Counted from the stretch's first letter, positions 1 through 7,441 are shown. The stretch is 7,883 nt of DNA from Deltaproteobacteria bacterium (GCA_023489065.1 JAMDCL010000002.1:1-7883); one strand, 5' to 3'. The notes: generated from the letters alone by a model not told the origin. Numbers and translations: made by a program.

Positions 1-1
1 A

Positions 2-1645
2 GGCGCGTTGGGCAGGGGATTAGCTGCAACAACCGTTACCGTAGATACCTATTATGTAACAATACCGGGACATGGCTCAATGCCCATTTGGCCGGGCAGC
101 TACACACCGGGTTCATCAGCAGCCATTGCATTTACGTGGACAGGTTTGATGCCGTCGAACGAGTTTGAGGCATTCTATAGTATTGACCAGGCACAAAACC
201 TTGCCCAGTTTATCACGGCACAGAGCAACTTCAAGGTTGGCGCACAGAACTTCGTGTATGCAGATATCTACGGTAATATTTATCTTACGGACCAAAGCTC
301 TATACCCTTGCGGGGAACAGATACAATGCAGTATACACAAAATGTACTCCCAAGCGGACTGCCGTTCAGGGACTACACGTTTCCCCCGTATCTCATGCTG
401 CCGGGCACGGATCCCAATGTTTACTGGGCGGGTATGGTACCGACATCGGCAGTACCCTATGTCGAAAACCCTGCACAGGGGTATATAGCAACGGCAAACG
501 AGGACCCTGTCGGCGTAACCTATAATAATGAGCCGATCAATAATCCGTATTATCTCGGAGGATTTTTTGACCCGGGCTACAGGGCATGGGAGATCGATAG
601 GGATATAGAAGCAGCAGGTAAGGGAAACATAGACCTTGCCTATGTTCAGAATGTTATCCAGGCGGATCACACGGACACCTATGCATTGCAGATCCTGCCG
701 TTTTTGCAAAAGGCATATACGGATCTTCAGGGTTCAATCCCTGCAAGCTCGCCGACAGCGACTGCTATGACGTATCTGAATGCGTGGTCGAGCAGTAACA
801 ACACGCATCCGTATGACTCGTCGACAGGACTGTCTCCTTCAGCCACAAGCGAAGACATCAACAACAGCATTGCAACGTCTATATTCGAGGGTTTTGTACA
901 ACGGTTGTTTTACAATATCTTTTACGACAAGATGAAGGCAATAGGACAGAACAGGTCTATCAACGACATGATCCTCATCAACACCCTGGTGACCATGCTT
1001 CAGAACCCGAAACAATGTGCTACCTACTCGCCAACAACGCAGCAGAGCACGCTCCTCGATGCACTTGTCCCGACATCGACTGGCTATACGTACACCACAA
1101 GAAGTCTTGACCAGATTATGATAGACAGTCTCGCTCAGGGCATAAACGATCTTTCACAGCCTTCTTACACAACAAAGGGTGCGCCGACAAGCTTTGGAAC
1201 ATCCGATATGTCCCAATGGCAGTGGGGCAAGCTCCATACGCTGACCTTCTCGGATCTTATCAGTCTGACCGGGGACCATGAATTCGATCTCGCAGACCCT
1301 GCCAATAACAACGAGGGCTATCCGCGACCCGGCAGTATGTTCTCTGTCGACCCCGGAACGTTCGGGTTTGAGATGGGTAATGACCAGACGACACACTTTT
1401 ACACGAATTATACCTACGACTCGGGACCCGCGATACGCTTCTCTGTCGAGATGAAGCCCGGTGCAATCGTAGGGTACAACGTCCTGCCCGGCGGAGAGTC
1501 CGGTGAGGGACCTGATCCGGCCAACCCGCCGAAACATTACGGGGACCAGATACCTCTGTGGATAAATAATCAGGTACACCCGCAATGGTTCTATCCGAAG
1601 GACATCATCCAGCACGTAGAGTCAAGGACCATTTTTGAGCCTTAA
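2..1645 (+). CDS. Penicillin acylase family (S45) hydrolase, C-terminal part, 5' truncated by window edge
   Basis: The reading frame is open from the left edge to a TAA, so the true start lies outside the window; the TTG at base 8 is not a credible start. The 547 visible residues match the beta chain of penicillin-G-acylase-type Ntn hydrolases, which are exported, self-cleaving enzymes that hydrolyse amide bonds of beta-lactams, acyl-homoserine lactones or similar acylated compounds. Counting from base 8, YADIYGNI is at 84-91, NPAQGYIATAN at 154-164, YRAWEID at 191-197, a GPAIRF...GYNVLPGGESGEG block near 475-500, and a C-terminal HPQWFYPKD...ESRTIFEP block. By alignment from memory with the E. 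coli enzyme, Asn164 corresponds to oxyanion-hole Asn B241 and Arg192 to Arg B263. The signal peptide, alpha chain, spacer, nucleophile Ser B1, Gln B23 and Ala B69 should lie upstream and cannot be checked. The composition is rich in Asn, Thr, Tyr and Pro and poor in Lys, as in exported proteins. The family is secure; the substrate is unknown. Confidence 0.93.
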   Translation, partial: GALGRGLAATTVTVDTYYVTIPGHGSMPIWPGSYTPGSSAAIAFTWTGLMPSNEFEAFYSIDQAQNLAQFITAQSNFKVGAQNFVYADIYGNIYLTDQSSIPLRGTDTMQYTQNVLPSGLPFRDYTFPPYLMLPGTDPNVYWAGMVPTSAVPYVENPAQGYIATANEDPVGVTYNNEPINNPYYLGGFFDPGYRAWEIDRDIEAAGKGNIDLAYVQNVIQADHTDTYALQILPFLQKAYTDLQGSIPASSPTATAMTYLNAWSSSNNTHPYDSSTGLSPSATSEDINNSIATSIFEGFVQRLFYNIFYDKMKAIGQNRSINDMILINTLVTMLQNPKQCATYSPTTQQSTLLDALVPTSTGYTYTTRSLDQIMIDSLAQGINDLSQPSYTTKGAPTSFGTSDMSQWQWGKLHTLTFSDLISLTGDHEFDLADPANNNEGYPRPGSMFSVDPGTFGFEMGNDQTTHFYTNYTYDSGPAIRFSVEMKPGAIVGYNVLPGGESGEGPDPANPPKHYGDQIPLWINNQVHPQWFYPKDIIQHVESRTIFEP

Positions 1646-1678
1646 CAGCAAACCTGCGCAGAGATAGCTTATTCTGAG

Positions 1679-1710
1679 GGGGGTGATATTTACATTCACC
1701 CCCTTTTTTT
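1679..1710 (+). terminator. Rho-independent terminator after the acylase gene
   Basis: An 8-bp perfect stem, GGGGGTGA (1679-1686) pairing with TCACCCCC (1696-1703), closes a 9-nt loop and is followed directly by seven T residues (1704-1710). It begins 33 nt after the acylase stop codon. It should end the upstream transcript and insulate glnE, which therefore needs its own promoter. Confidence 0.93.
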
Positions 1711-1738
1711 CACGCCACTGCGGCACATTGCCGGGCAC

Positions 1739-1768
1739 TTGATATTATTTTACCATACGGTATATACT
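1739..1768 (+). promoter_or_regulatory. Putative sigma70-type promoter for glnE
   Basis: TTGATA (1739-1744) and TATACT (1763-1768) are separated by 18 bp and lie between the terminator and the glnE start, leaving a leader of about 50 nt. An overlapping TATATA (1761-1766) gives a 16-bp spacer as an alternative. No NtrC-like or sigma54 (-24/-12) element is convincing here. The call rests on match to consensus alone. Confidence 0.5.
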
Positions 1769-1813
1769 GTCGAAGTAACTAAATAACCATGATACTTTCT
1801 GAAACAGAATAAC

Positions 1814-1817
1814 AGGA
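1814..1817 (+). promoter_or_regulatory. Ribosome binding site of glnE
   Basis: AGGA lies 6 nt before the ATG at 1824 and supports that start codon. Confidence 0.6.
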
Positions 1818-1823
1818 AATGAG

Positions 1824-4823
1824 ATGTCTGCCGGACATAGAGAATCGCTGCTGCAGGCGATAAAAGAAAAAAACTACACTGTCATAAAAAATATCATGCA
1901 TGAGCGGGGGCTTGATATTGCCGATGAATGGATCGCTATGCTTTTTTCCGTGCAGCATACCCTCGGTAAAACCATCTCTTCCGAAAAATTCGTAACCGCA
2001 CTGCTTGCTGCCCCGGACGAGCGGGAAGCACTCGAGTTCATGAACACCGCATTATCGGACAACAGCGTTTCGCTTGATGGCTTGCTGCCCGATATCCTTC
2101 AATTGGCCGGCGCAAGCCCGCTGCTGGCAGGGTATCTTATAAAGTACCGCGCTACGCCCGCACAGGCTTCCGAATCTGAAGATGATTACGGGAACATGCT
2201 CGCCCGTATCCCTTTCGATGAAAACTTTTCTGCAAATCTCCGGCAGTTCAAAAACAAAGCAATTGCCGCCATCGCACTGCTCGATGTAACGGGGAAAATA
2301 GATTTTCAAAAAACGGTCCATTCCCTATCCGGGTTGGCAACGGCGATCTTAAAGCAGACGCTGCAGTATGCGTCATCGTCCCTCGGCATGGAAATGAAAA
2401 AAGGGTTTTCTGTCATAGGCATGGGAAAACTCGGATCGGACGAACTGAACTATTCTTCGGATATAGATATTATTTATACAGCGTCGGATCAGCTGCATGA
2501 ACAGCTCGGTGTACAAAATATCACCAGGTTTGCGGAGCATTTAACATCCGTACTTACCGCTCAGATGACGGACGGCATAGTCTACAGGGTGGATCTCGAT
2601 CTGAGGCCGGACGGCAAACAGGGCATGCTGGTCCCCTCGCTTTCGAGAATGCTGACCTACTATGAGTCATGGGGCGAAACATGGGAACGGCTTGCCATGA
2701 TAAAGGCGTCTCATCTCGCGGGGGATGAAGCACTAACGGACGTGTTTCTTAAAGAGATGCAGCCGTTTATATTCAGGAAATACCTTGATTTCTCTACCAT
2801 TGATTCACTGAAGGACATAAAACAACGTATACAGTTATCCCTCATCAAAGGAATGGAACAGACATGGGATGTAAAGCTTGGGGAGGGCGGCATCCGGGAG
2901 CTGGAGTTTTATACACAGGTGATGCAGCTGATACGGGGCGGAAAGGAAAGGGATTTACGGGTGCGTTCAACGGTTACCGCCATAGAACGGTTGTCACAGT
3001 TCGATATGCTCAAGAAGGAAGATGCTCAGAAGCTGACGCAGTCCTACCTGCTCTTGAGGACTCTGGAGCATAGAATTCAGCAATACCAGATGCTGCAAAA
3101 CCATAAAATGCCGCAGGATAAAAAAGACGAACGGAGGGTATTGCGGGGCATGTTAACCCCGGAAGAGCGATTGTCCGCCGGTGCGTTCAGTATGGCTTCT
3201 GCAAGACTTTCCGGGACGAAGGACCTTGTACACGACTTTTTTCAGCAGTTGTTTTATGAGCAGGAAAAAATCATAGAAACCCAGAGACCGGATGATATCG
3301 TCCGCTTGTTCCTTCCCGGCATACCTGAGAAGGATATCCGGCTGAAACTGCAAAAAATGGGGTTCCGGGATATCGACAGGATTATTGAGTATATACAGAT
3401 CCTGAGGGAAGGTGTTCAGGGCACACGGTACAGTGAAAAAACAAAACGCATCTTCACGTGGCTTTCTCCGGTATTTTTAAAGGGTGCCTCGGAAACAGTC
3501 GATCCGGACGCATCTATCGAGCACCTTGTGGAGTTTATGAAGAAGATCGGAGCACGGGGGATATTCTTTTCATTGCTGAAGGAAAATCCAAAAACCATGT
3601 CGACCCTGATACAATTTTTCAGTATGTCGGATTATCTGTCGCACCTGCTTATAAACTACCCGGAATACCTGGACTCTCTTGTTCTTGCACGGTATGTTTC
3701 GCTCGAACGCAGTTATGAGGACATGCATCATGAACTGTATGAGGCATACCGACAAATCAACGACTATGAAGATAAGCTGCGGCTTATCAGGGAATTTAAG
3801 ATCAAAGAAACATTACGTATCGGTATCAACGACATAAACGATAATCTCAACATCGTTGAGGTTTCCGAACAACTCAGCATGCTTGCAGATGTCATCATAG
3901 ACATAACATTGAAATTTGTCATGGAAGAACTCGAGTCCGTTTACGGCAAAATACCGGACATGGAGGAAAACGGCATTGTGGTACTCGGCATGGGCAAGCT
4001 CGGGAGCAAGGAACTGAATTACAACTCCGATCTTGACCTTGTTTTTGTATACGGGAGCGACAAACAAACCACAAAGCAGGTGTCACCCCAGGAATATTTT
4101 TCCAAGGTGGTGCAGCGTTTTATTACGGCGATCAGTATATCCACGGAGATTGGTCACGCTTATACCATAGACACAAGGCTCCGGCCGTCCGGCAATCTTG
4201 GTCCTCTCGTTGCCAGCATGGATTCGTTTATCCAGTACCATAAAGAAAGTTCAATGATGTGGGAAAAACAGGCCTTACTCAAGGCAAGAGGCATAACAGG
4301 CCCTCAGCAAATCCTCAATAAAATATTCTCTTCGATGCCGGATATCATGTCCTCGGTCGCAAAAGACGAAAGCCTCAGATTGCAAATACACGACATGCGC
4401 ATGCGGCTGGAAAAAAGTATCCAGAACGATGCAGCCAGCTTTAATTTTAAAAAGGGCATCGGCGGTCTCATGGATATAGAGTTCATCGTTCAGTATCTCG
4501 AATTGACCTATGGCAGCGAGGATACGGCCATCTATGAGCGGAACACCTTCCTTGCATTGGAAGTCCTTATGGAAAAAGGCTATATAAGCAAAAAGGATAT
4601 GGATAAGTTAAAAGACGGGTATATGTTTCTGAGAAAGCTGGAAAACAGGATGCGGATTGACAAGGACTTCTCCGTGGAGAAGATCCCGAAAAACGAGAAA
4701 GAACTCGAGCCGATAGCCATGCGCATGGGATTCAAGGGCAAGTCGTGCGGGAAAGACTTCCTGAGCGCCTTAATGGATAAAACATCCGGAATACGGCGGA
4801 TATACAACACCTACCTGTATTAA
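1824..4823 (+). CDS. glnE: Bifunctional glutamine synthetase adenylyltransferase/adenylyl-removing enzyme
   Basis: This cytoplasmic enzyme transfers AMP from ATP to a tyrosine of glutamine synthetase, lowering its activity, and removes the AMP by phosphorolysis. In well-studied bacteria the two activities are steered by PII protein and glutamine. At 999 aa it is slightly longer than the E. coli enzyme (946 aa) and carries both nucleotidyltransferase domains. The N-terminal (adenylyl-removing) domain has GMGKLGSDELNYSSDID at 199-215 with metal-binding Asp213/Asp215, VDLDLRP at 256-262 and GEGGIRELEF near 353-362. The C-terminal (adenylylating) domain has GMGKLGSKELNYNSDLD at 722-738 with Asp736/Asp738, IDTRLRP at 782-788 and the helical motif KKGIGGLMDIEFIVQ at 876-890. 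No active-site Asp is missing, so both activities are expected. The gene follows a strong terminator and its own putative promoter. No glnA or glnB (PII) is visible in the window. Identification is very secure. Confidence 0.98.
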   Translation: MSAGHRESLLQAIKEKNYTVIKNIMHERGLDIADEWIAMLFSVQHTLGKTISSEKFVTALLAAPDEREALEFMNTALSDNSVSLDGLLPDILQLAGASPLLAGYLIKYRATPAQASESEDDYGNMLARIPFDENFSANLRQFKNKAIAAIALLDVTGKIDFQKTVHSLSGLATAILKQTLQYASSSLGMEMKKGFSVIGMGKLGSDELNYSSDIDIIYTASDQLHEQLGVQNITRFAEHLTSVLTAQMTDGIVYRVDLDLRPDGKQGMLVPSLSRMLTYYESWGETWERLAMIKASHLAGDEALTDVFLKEMQPFIFRKYLDFSTIDSLKDIKQRIQLSLIKGMEQTWDVKLGEGGIRELEFYTQVMQLIRGGKERDLRVRSTVTAIERLSQFDMLKKEDAQKLTQSYLLLRTLEHRIQQYQMLQNHKMPQDKKDERRVLRGMLTPEERLSAGAFSMASARLSGTKDLVHDFFQQLFYEQEKIIETQRPDDIVRLFLPGIPEKDIRLKLQKMGFRDIDRIIEYIQILREGVQGTRYSEKTKRIFTWLSPVFLKGASETVDPDASIEHLVEFMKKIGARGIFFSLLKENPKTMSTLIQFFSMSDYLSHLLINYPEYLDSLVLARYVSLERSYEDMHHELYEAYRQINDYEDKLRLIREFKIKETLRIGINDINDNLNIVEVSEQLSMLADVIIDITLKFVMEELESVYGKIPDMEENGIVVLGMGKLGSKELNYNSDLDLVFVYGSDKQTTKQVSPQEYFSKVVQRFITAISISTEIGHAYTIDTRLRPSGNLGPLVASMDSFIQYHKESSMMWEKQALLKARGITGPQQILNKIFSSMPDIMSSVAKDESLRLQIHDMRMRLEKSIQNDAASFNFKKGIGGLMDIEFIVQYLELTYGSEDTAIYERNTFLALEVLMEKGYISKKDMDKLKDGYMFLRKLENRMRIDKDFSVEKIPKNEKELEPIAMRMGFKGKSCGKDFLSALMDKTSGIRRIYNTYLY

Positions 4824-4838
4824 TCCATACGTAAGTGC

Positions 4839-4868
4839 TTGACTTTTATTTATACAGTTATATATAAA
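4839..4868 (+). promoter_or_regulatory. Putative sigma70-type promoter of rplM-rpsI-argC
   Basis: TTGACT (4839-4844) and TATAAA (4863-4868) are separated by 18 bp; an overlapping TATATA (4861-4866) gives 16 bp. The surrounding sequence is very AT-rich. Transcription from here would leave a leader of about 50 nt before rplM, enough for an autoregulatory site such as L13 uses in E. coli, though I see no clear structure in it. No hairpin with a T-run lies between the glnE stop and this promoter, so read-through from glnE is also possible. Confidence 0.65.
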
Positions 4869-4913
4869 AAGATTACTATTGTGTTTTGTCCGGTAGTAAA
4901 AATGCAAACAGAT

Positions 4914-4918
4914 AAGGA
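4914..4918 (+). promoter_or_regulatory. Ribosome binding site of rplM
   Basis: AAGGA lies 6 nt upstream of the ATG at 4925, in an A-rich unstructured stretch, and supports this start. Confidence 0.7.
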
Positions 4919-4924
4919 AAAAAA

Positions 4925-5377
4925 ATGAAGAGCTTTATTGCAAAAAAAGAAGAAATTAAAAGATCGTGGAAGGTAATAGATGCCGATGGCGCTGTTCTGG
5001 GCAGGCTGGCTACCAGGATAGCAACAATGCTCAGGGGCAGGGACAAGGCAATCTATACCCCGAATGTCGACACCGGGGATTTTATCGTTGTGATAAATGC
5101 AGCAAAGGTAAAACTAACCGGCAATAAGTTAAAACAAAAAAACTATTATCACCACACCCTGTTTCCGGGAGGGTTAAAGAGTGAATCAGCATCTTCGATG
5201 CTCCAGCGTCAGCCGGAAAAGGTCATTTTCCATGCGGTAAAAGGCATGCTCCCGAAAAACAAGCTTGCTGATAAAATTTTAACGAAACTCAAGGTATACC
5301 CCGGAGCTGAACATCCGCACGCGGCACAACTGAATTCTGAAAACAAAAAAGGTAAAGCGGAGGTAACCAATGGCTGA
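4925..5377 (+). CDS. rplM: 50S ribosomal protein L13
   Basis: L13 is an early-assembly protein of the large ribosomal subunit that binds 23S rRNA. The 150-residue product shows the family pattern: Trp15 followed by [14 protein letters not shown] (17-30), the [24 protein letters not shown] block (36-59), [11 protein letters not shown] (104-114) and [14 protein letters not shown] (122-135). E. coli L13 has 142 residues; the excess here is a hydrophilic, Lys-rich tail of about 15 residues after HAAQ, whose coding sequence also contains the rpsI ribosome binding site and start codon. The last 8 nt overlap rpsI, which suggests translational coupling and equal output of L13 and S9, encoded together in most bacteria. 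The identity is not in doubt. Confidence 0.98.
   Translation: MKSFIAKKEEIKRSWKVIDADGAVLGRLATRIATMLRGRDKAIYTPNVDTGDFIVVINAAKVKLTGNKLKQKNYYHHTLFPGGLKSESASSMLQRQPEKVIFHAVKGMLPKNKLADKILTKLKVYPGAEHPHAAQLNSENKKGKAEVTNG
5359..5363 (+). promoter_or_regulatory. Ribosome binding site of rpsI inside rplM
   Basis: GGAGG lies within the last codons of rplM, 6 nt before the ATG at 5370. It is near-consensus and fixes the rpsI start although that start overlaps the upstream gene. Confidence 0.85.
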
Positions 5378-5762
5378 ACTTCTTTTTCACGGCGTAGGCA
5401 AAAGAAAAACATCAACAGCACGGGTATGGCTTAAGCCCGGAAACGGCGAGATATCCATAAATAAAAAAGCGTTTGATATATACTTTCCTATTCTCACGGT
5501 ACGGGAAACCATCATTCGTCCTTTCAAGCTGACCAACACGCAGGGTAAATTTGACGTCGTTGCCAACATTATAGGCGGCGGCTGGTCATCCCAGGCCCAG
5601 GCCTTCGCGCACGGTATTACGAAAGCCCTCATCGCTTTTAACGGGGACCTCCGAGCGGAACTCAAAAAAGCTGGTTTGATAACACGCGACCCGCGTATGA
5701 AAGAACGGAAGAAATACGGCAGGAAGGCTGCACGAAAGAGATTCCAGTATTCAAAGAGATAA
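5370..5762 (+). CDS. rpsI: 30S ribosomal protein S9
   Basis: S9 is a small-subunit protein whose C-terminal tail reaches the decoding centre and contacts P-site tRNA. At 130 aa it has the normal length. Visible family signatures are [14 protein letters not shown] (8-21), the glycine-rich [15 protein letters not shown] (69-83), and the basic C-terminal block [28 protein letters not shown] ending in the universal SKR. The gene starts inside the end of rplM with a strong ribosome binding site and stops 4 nt before argC, so all three genes are probably one transcript. Confidence 0.99.
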   Translation: MAELLFHGVGKRKTSTARVWLKPGNGEISINKKAFDIYFPILTVRETIIRPFKLTNTQGKFDVVANIIGGGWSSQAQAFAHGITKALIAFNGDLRAELKKAGLITRDPRMKERKKYGRKAARKRFQYSKR

Positions 5763-5766
5763 TCGC

Positions 5767-6804
5767 ATGAAGCGGGTAGCCGTATTAGGCGCAACGGGTT
5801 ACTCCGGGATAGAACTATTAAGGCTCTTGAGTCTTCATAAGCACGTAACGGTTGTTGCAGCAAGTGCCGACAAGAACGCAGGGCTTCCTCTGGATAACGT
5901 TGTACCGTCCTTAAAGGGATTTTATAATCTGACATGCCAGAAGATTGACCAATTATACGATATGGACTTTGACGTCGTTTTTCTTGCCCTTCCGCATGAA
6001 CAATCAGCTTCTGTTTGCGGGAAGTTTTTGAAGAACAACACCACGGTAATCGATATCAGCGCTGCCTTCCGGTTAAAGGATACAGGCCTTTTCAAAAAAT
6101 GGTACGGCATCGAGACCACACCGGAACTTTCGAAATCATCGGTTTACGGCCTGCCTGAAATAAAGCGAAAAGAGATAAAAAACGCACGCCTTATTGCAAA
6201 CCCGGGATGTTATCCAACGGGAGCAATCATCCCTCTGGCACCCTTTCTCAAGAAAGGCTTTATAAAGAACAAGGGGATTATTGTAGATGCAAAAAGCGGG
6301 GTTACCGGCGCCGGAAGATCTCCATCACAGGAACTGCATTTTTCTGAAGTAAGCGACGGATTCAGGGCATATAAGCCTGCATCGCACCGCCATATACCTG
6401 AGATAGAACAAGAACTATCGGAGATTTCCGCCGGAACAAGCATAACGTTCGTACCCCATCTTGTCCCGATAAACAGGGGGATCTTTACGACAATCTATGC
6501 GGTTGCAGCCGAAGATAAAAAATTCTCCCCCCAGGACCTTGAAGAGGTGCTCCTGGAAGCCTACAAAGATGAACCCTTTGTCAGGATCATACGATCACCG
6601 GAACTTCCAAATGTGAACGCGGTAAGGGGATCGAACTACATCGACATAGCGGTACGTTTTGAGGAAAGGAATTCAACCATCGTACTTTTTTCTGCACTGG
6701 ATAATCTTGTAAAGGGCGCCTCCGGACAGGCTATACAGAACATGAACCTTTCGCTCGGTTTTGACGAAACAACGGGACTTACACTTCCGGCTGTATTCCC
6801 CTAA
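5767..6804 (+). CDS. argC: N-acetyl-gamma-glutamyl-phosphate reductase
   Basis: ArgC reduces N-acetylglutamyl phosphate to N-acetylglutamate semialdehyde with NADPH, the third step of arginine (ornithine) synthesis, in the cytoplasm. The 345-residue product has the usual length. The N-terminal GATGYSGIELLRLL (8-21) is the NADP-binding loop, NPGCYPTG (145-152) carries the nucleophile Cys148, SGVTGAGRSP (177-186) follows it, and SHRHIPEIEQEL (206-217) supplies the likely catalytic His. FVPHLVPINRG (228-238) and LDNLVKGASGQA near the C-terminus complete the family pattern. All key residues are present. The start is 4 nt after the rpsI stop with only a weak AAAGAGA-type ribosome binding site, so translation probably depends on ribosomes finishing rpsI. 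No other arg gene is in the window. From memory, argC follows rplM-rpsI in Geobacter-like genomes. The 3' end nearly touches the convergent dksA-like gene. Confidence 0.97.
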   Translation: MKRVAVLGATGYSGIELLRLLSLHKHVTVVAASADKNAGLPLDNVVPSLKGFYNLTCQKIDQLYDMDFDVVFLALPHEQSASVCGKFLKNNTTVIDISAAFRLKDTGLFKKWYGIETTPELSKSSVYGLPEIKRKEIKNARLIANPGCYPTGAIIPLAPFLKKGFIKNKGIIVDAKSGVTGAGRSPSQELHFSEVSDGFRAYKPASHRHIPEIEQELSEISAGTSITFVPHLVPINRGIFTTIYAVAAEDKKFSPQDLEEVLLEAYKDEPFVRIIRSPELPNVNAVRGSNYIDIAVRFEERNSTIVLFSALDNLVKGASGQAIQNMNLSLGFDETTGLTLPAVFP

Positions 6805-6806
6805 TC

Positions 6807-7436
6807 TTATTCTATATCGCTTTCTTCTTCGTTGTTCCCTGCAGTAAATATGTCTTTTTCGCTCTCGAGAGACTGCTTTAAGGCTTCTTCTTTCTCTACA
6901 TTGGAAACACAATCTATGCACAGTTTTGCAAACGGCAGTATCTTCAACCGTGCAACAGGTATCTCCTCTCCGCATTCTTCGCATATACCGTACGTGTTGT
7001 TATCTATCTTTGCCAGCGCTTCATCAATCTGCTTTAACTTTTTTGTGTCCATGGTCGTCAGCAGATATTCATATTCCCGGTTCCTGTCTGCAGCTATAGC
7101 GTCGAGGTCCTCTATTTCCACGCTTTTTTCTTCTTCGAGCGTAGTTTTCTTCTTGGAAAGCTCGGTGATGATGTCCATCCTCATTTTTTGAAGCATCTTC
7201 TTTATTTGCTCATACTCGATACGCGTTTTCTTCTGCGTGCTTTTTACAGTAGCCGCCTTTTTCGTCTTTACTACTTTCCGGGGTTCAGCCTGCTTCAAGA
7301 TCCTTGAACTGGTTGCCGCGGTTCCCTTCTTTACTTTGCCCTTCTTTACTCTGCCTTTCTTTTTTAAAGAAACCTTTTGTTTTTTAACCGGTCCGGTCTT
7401 TTTAATTTTTTTGTTTTTCTTTTTTGGGGCTGCCAT
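6807..7436 (-). CDS. DksA/TraR-family C4 zinc-finger protein with lysine-rich N-terminal tail
   Basis: DksA-type proteins enter the RNA polymerase secondary channel and, with ppGpp, retune transcription of rRNA and biosynthetic genes. The ATG at 7436 is chosen because AAGGAG sits 5 nt upstream; the frame stays open further upstream (to 7529) but without a comparable ribosome binding site. The 209-aa product has three parts. Residues 1-70 are a low-complexity basic tail with 26 Lys and 3 Arg. Residues of about 71-147 form the predicted coiled coil. The zinc finger is Cys152-x2-Cys155-x17-Cys173-x2-Cys176 (CEECGEEI...AKLCIDC), the DksA spacing. An acidic tail follows (NNEEESDIE). E. coli DksA has 151 aa and no such basic tail. 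In an ungapped alignment anchored on the zinc finger, the coiled-coil tip reads Glu109-x-x-Asp112-x-Ile114 where DksA has Asp-x-x-Asp-x-Ala, so classical DksA activity is not assured. It is convergent with argC. Confidence 0.9.
   Translation of the reverse strand: MAAPKKKNKKIKKTGPVKKQKVSLKKKGRVKKGKVKKGTAATSSRILKQAEPRKVVKTKKAATVKSTQKKTRIEYEQIKKMLQKMRMDIITELSKKKTTLEEEKSVEIEDLDAIAADRNREYEYLLTTMDTKKLKQIDEALAKIDNNTYGICEECGEEIPVARLKILPFAKLCIDCVSNVEKEEALKQSLESEKDIFTAGNNEEESDIE
7324..7353 (-). repeat. Tandem 15-bp repeat inside the basic tail of the DksA-like gene
   Basis: Two adjacent 15-bp units (7324-7338 and 7339-7353) match at 14 of 15 positions; a degenerate third unit begins at 7354. On the coding strand they encode the pentapeptide (R/K)VKKG twice, within GRVKKGKVKKGT. 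This suggests that the lysine-rich tail grew at least partly by slippage duplication. Confidence 0.8.
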
Positions 7437-7441
7437 ATGAG

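Noticed and set aside
116..709. 197-codon open frame on the minus strand
   Set aside because: It is fully antisense to the acylase gene, whose product matches a known family along its length. The minus-strand translation is Cys/Arg/Ile-rich and matches nothing I recognise.
1722..1744. Possible sigma54 (-24/-12) promoter before glnE
   Set aside because: A GG and a GC are present, but the spacing is off by one base and the rest of the consensus is poor. The sigma70-like elements fit better.
5387..5935. 182-codon minus-strand open frame across rpsI and argC
   Set aside because: It is antisense to two certain genes and has a low-complexity, Ser/Arg-rich translation. It is a shadow frame.
6700..6730. 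Possible minus-strand terminator for the DksA-like gene inside argC
   Set aside because: The stem would be only 4 bp (GCCT/AGGC) with a 3-nt T tract, too weak to call.
7380..7410. Possible plus-strand terminator (ACCGGTCCGGT followed by T-rich DNA)
   Set aside because: The arms leave a 1-nt loop, which cannot form a hairpin, and the T-rich stretch is the complement of lysine codons in the DksA-like gene.
6832..7440. Plus-strand open frames opposite the DksA-like gene
   Set aside because: Their Phe/Leu/Ser-rich, membrane-like look is simply the complement of AAA/AAG lysine codons. The zinc finger on the other strand settles the coding strand.
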